Shown here one piece after another: positions 4,236 to 5,196 of a DNA stretch of 5,196 nucleotides. Position numbers and translations under genes: made by a program. The DNA is from an uncultured Bdellovibrio sp. (GTDB taxonomy: Bacteria > Bdellovibrionota > Bdellovibrionia > Bdellovibrionales > Bdellovibrionaceae), in NCBI GenBank assembly GCA_946480995.1, contig CAMLMF010000219.1:1-5196 (forward strand). The letters are read 5' to 3'. Each line of letters begins with the position of its first letter. Positions within the stretch are counted from its first letter, which is position 1. Under the pieces are notes generated by a model. The model had not been told where the DNA came from. It was given only the letters and a program-made list of their open reading frames with translations, and ran no database searches.

Positions 4236-5196
4236 AAACCCATCTTTCTTTGATCCAAAAACTTTGATTGCTGTGGGCTCTGTTGCCTTGATTTATTTCG
4301 GCTGGCAAACGTATCTGGGAAAGAAATATCCAGGGTATGCAAAAGCTCCGACCGCACAAACTGAAACAAAAACCCCAGATGCAGCAACTGGTACAAATGC
4401 TGTCGCAGCGGCAAGCCCTGCGGAAGTAAAGTCTGAAGTTGTCGCACCCGGTGCTGCAGAACAAACCTTCAACTATGCTAATGATAAAGTATCCTTCCTA
4501 CTTACTAGTCGCGGAATGGGTCTTAAAAACTTCACGATTAAAAACTACGTAGATAAAGACAAAAACAACATCAAATTAGGCGACTCAGCTGTTGATGGTT
4601 TGTTTGAAATGCGTTGGGCCGGAGATTTAAAACCTCTTGAATTTCATGTCACTGAACAAGCGCCTGGTCATTATGTCGGTACTTCACAAGTGGGCGAGAC
4701 AACAATTCGCAGAGAACTTAAGTTCAACGCGGAAAATTCATCTTTCGCAAACACTGTGACAGTGACGAATCCAACAGAGGAATTTAAAAAGGGCTTTGCT
4801 CTTTTGATTCCTGAAACGATTCACGTAAAAGGCTCTTCTTCGATCTTTTTCCCATCTTATGAACATCAAGATTTCTTCGTAATTCACAATGGTGGTAAGC
4901 ACGAAACTGTGAACTTCAGTGGTGCTAAAGAAAACCAAAGCCAATCATTTGCTTCGGCCTCAATTCTTTCTGTTAGTTCACAATATTTTGCGGCAGCGAT
5001 CTTAGATAAATCGGAAATTATTCCGGAAATCAAAGTGACGTCGCAAGTTCACGAAAAAACAGCTTTGGCAGAGTTGGTTTATAAACCTGTGCAAGTAAAA
5101 CCTGAAATGAACTTCACTGAAATTCTTTATGCGGGTCCTAAGTCAATTGATGCTTTAAAATCAGTAGACCCAGAGCTTGCGCACATCATCGATTTC
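4222..5196 (+). CDS. yidC: YidC, membrane protein insertase (5' part, cut by window edge)
   Basis: YidC/Oxa1 insertase places proteins into the inner membrane alone or with SecYEG. The open frame runs 325 codons from ATG 4222 to the window end without a stop; Gram-negative YidC proteins are usually about 540-560 residues, so the Oxa1-type transmembrane domain lies beyond 5196. Visible parts are a short charged amino terminus (MRKNENPSFFDPK), a first membrane helix (about residues 14-32, LIAVGSVALIYFGWQTYLG), an Ala/Thr/Pro-rich linker (about 40-83), and the large periplasmic domain, ending in YAGPKSIDALK (about 303-313) and IIDF, just before where YDGPK/vdfGwf-type sequence leads into the insertase core. 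It overlaps yidD by 14 nt and has its own strong ribosome binding site. The periplasmic domain marks the organism as Gram-negative. Confidence 0.94.
   Translation, partial: MRKNENPSFFDPKTLIAVGSVALIYFGWQTYLGKKYPGYAKAPTAQTETKTPDAATGTNAVAAASPAEVKSEVVAPGAAEQTFNYANDKVSFLLTSRGMGLKNFTIKNYVDKDKNNIKLGDSAVDGLFEMRWAGDLKPLEFHVTEQAPGHYVGTSQVGETTIRRELKFNAENSSFANTVTVTNPTEEFKKGFALLIPETIHVKGSSSIFFPSYEHQDFFVIHNGGKHETVNFSGAKENQSQSFASASILSVSSQYFAAAILDKSEIIPEIKVTSQVHEKTALAELVYKPVQVKPEMNFTEILYAGPKSIDALKSVDPELAHIIDF

Noticed and set aside
4153..4464. Overlapping minus-strand open frames across yidD/yidC (4153-4464, 4187-4447)
   Set aside because: They are opposite two recognised genes, with low-complexity Cys/Phe/Leu-rich translations and no known motif.
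4738..4944. Minus-strand open frame of 68 codons
   Set aside because: It is antisense to the YidC periplasmic domain, which is continuous and plausible; there is no supporting signal.
1..5196. A previously undescribed gene system
   Set aside because: Every coding region belongs to a universal or widespread family in its standard order. No accessory gene, insertion sequence, CRISPR array or tRNA was seen, so the novelty is limited to regulatory and origin detail.

Overview
The window is a chromosome-replication-origin neighbourhood with two divergent gene blocks. Leftward (minus strand) from about 3.3 kb run dnaA, then a 261-bp gap, then dnaN and the start of recF. Rightward (plus strand) from about 3.5 kb run rpmH, rnpA, yidD and the start of yidC. 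This is the classic bacterial rpmH-dnaA-dnaN-recF order with the rnpA-yidD-yidC arm. All seven protein genes are recognised from conserved motifs; recF and yidC are cut by the window ends. GC content is moderate to low. The DnaA amino terminus and its unusual motif variants resemble, from memory, those of Bdellovibrio-type predatory bacteria (Bdellovibrionota). The supersandwich-type periplasmic domain of YidC indicates a Gram-negative cell. The organism assignment is inference, since no search could be run.

Layout: 1-521 recF (5' part, minus); 521-1627 dnaN (minus, joined to recF by a TAATG stop/start overlap); 1628-1888 non-coding, with origin signatures; 1889-3307 dnaA (minus, GTG start); 3308-3507 non-coding divergent control region; 3508-3657 rpmH; 3647-4006 rnpA (GTG start inside rpmH); about 4017-4235 yidD (start uncertain); 4222-5196 yidC (5' part, start inside yidD).

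The most informative stretch is the dnaA-dnaN gap. Reading from the dnaN side it holds an AT-rich segment, five perfect tandem TAG triplets matching the DnaA-trio element, a short G-rich spacer, a degenerate DnaA box, a perfect DnaA box (TTATCCACA on minus), a stem-loop, and four more TCCACA-core sites on plus. A further site lies inside the 3' end of dnaA. Together these make a strong case for oriC with a DnaA-trio unwinding element next to dnaN.

Functionally, the left block supplies the initiator (DnaA), sliding clamp (DnaN) and gap-repair loader (RecF). The right block supplies ribosomal protein L34, the RNase P protein, and the YidD/YidC membrane-insertion pair, packed with overlapping or nearly touching genes. 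If replication starts in the dnaA-dnaN gap, dnaN/recF and rpmH-yidC are co-directional with their forks, while dnaA itself is read toward the origin. I saw no mobile element, CRISPR array, tRNA or unknown gene system. The points of interest are origin architecture, the divergent promoter region and DnaA motif variation.
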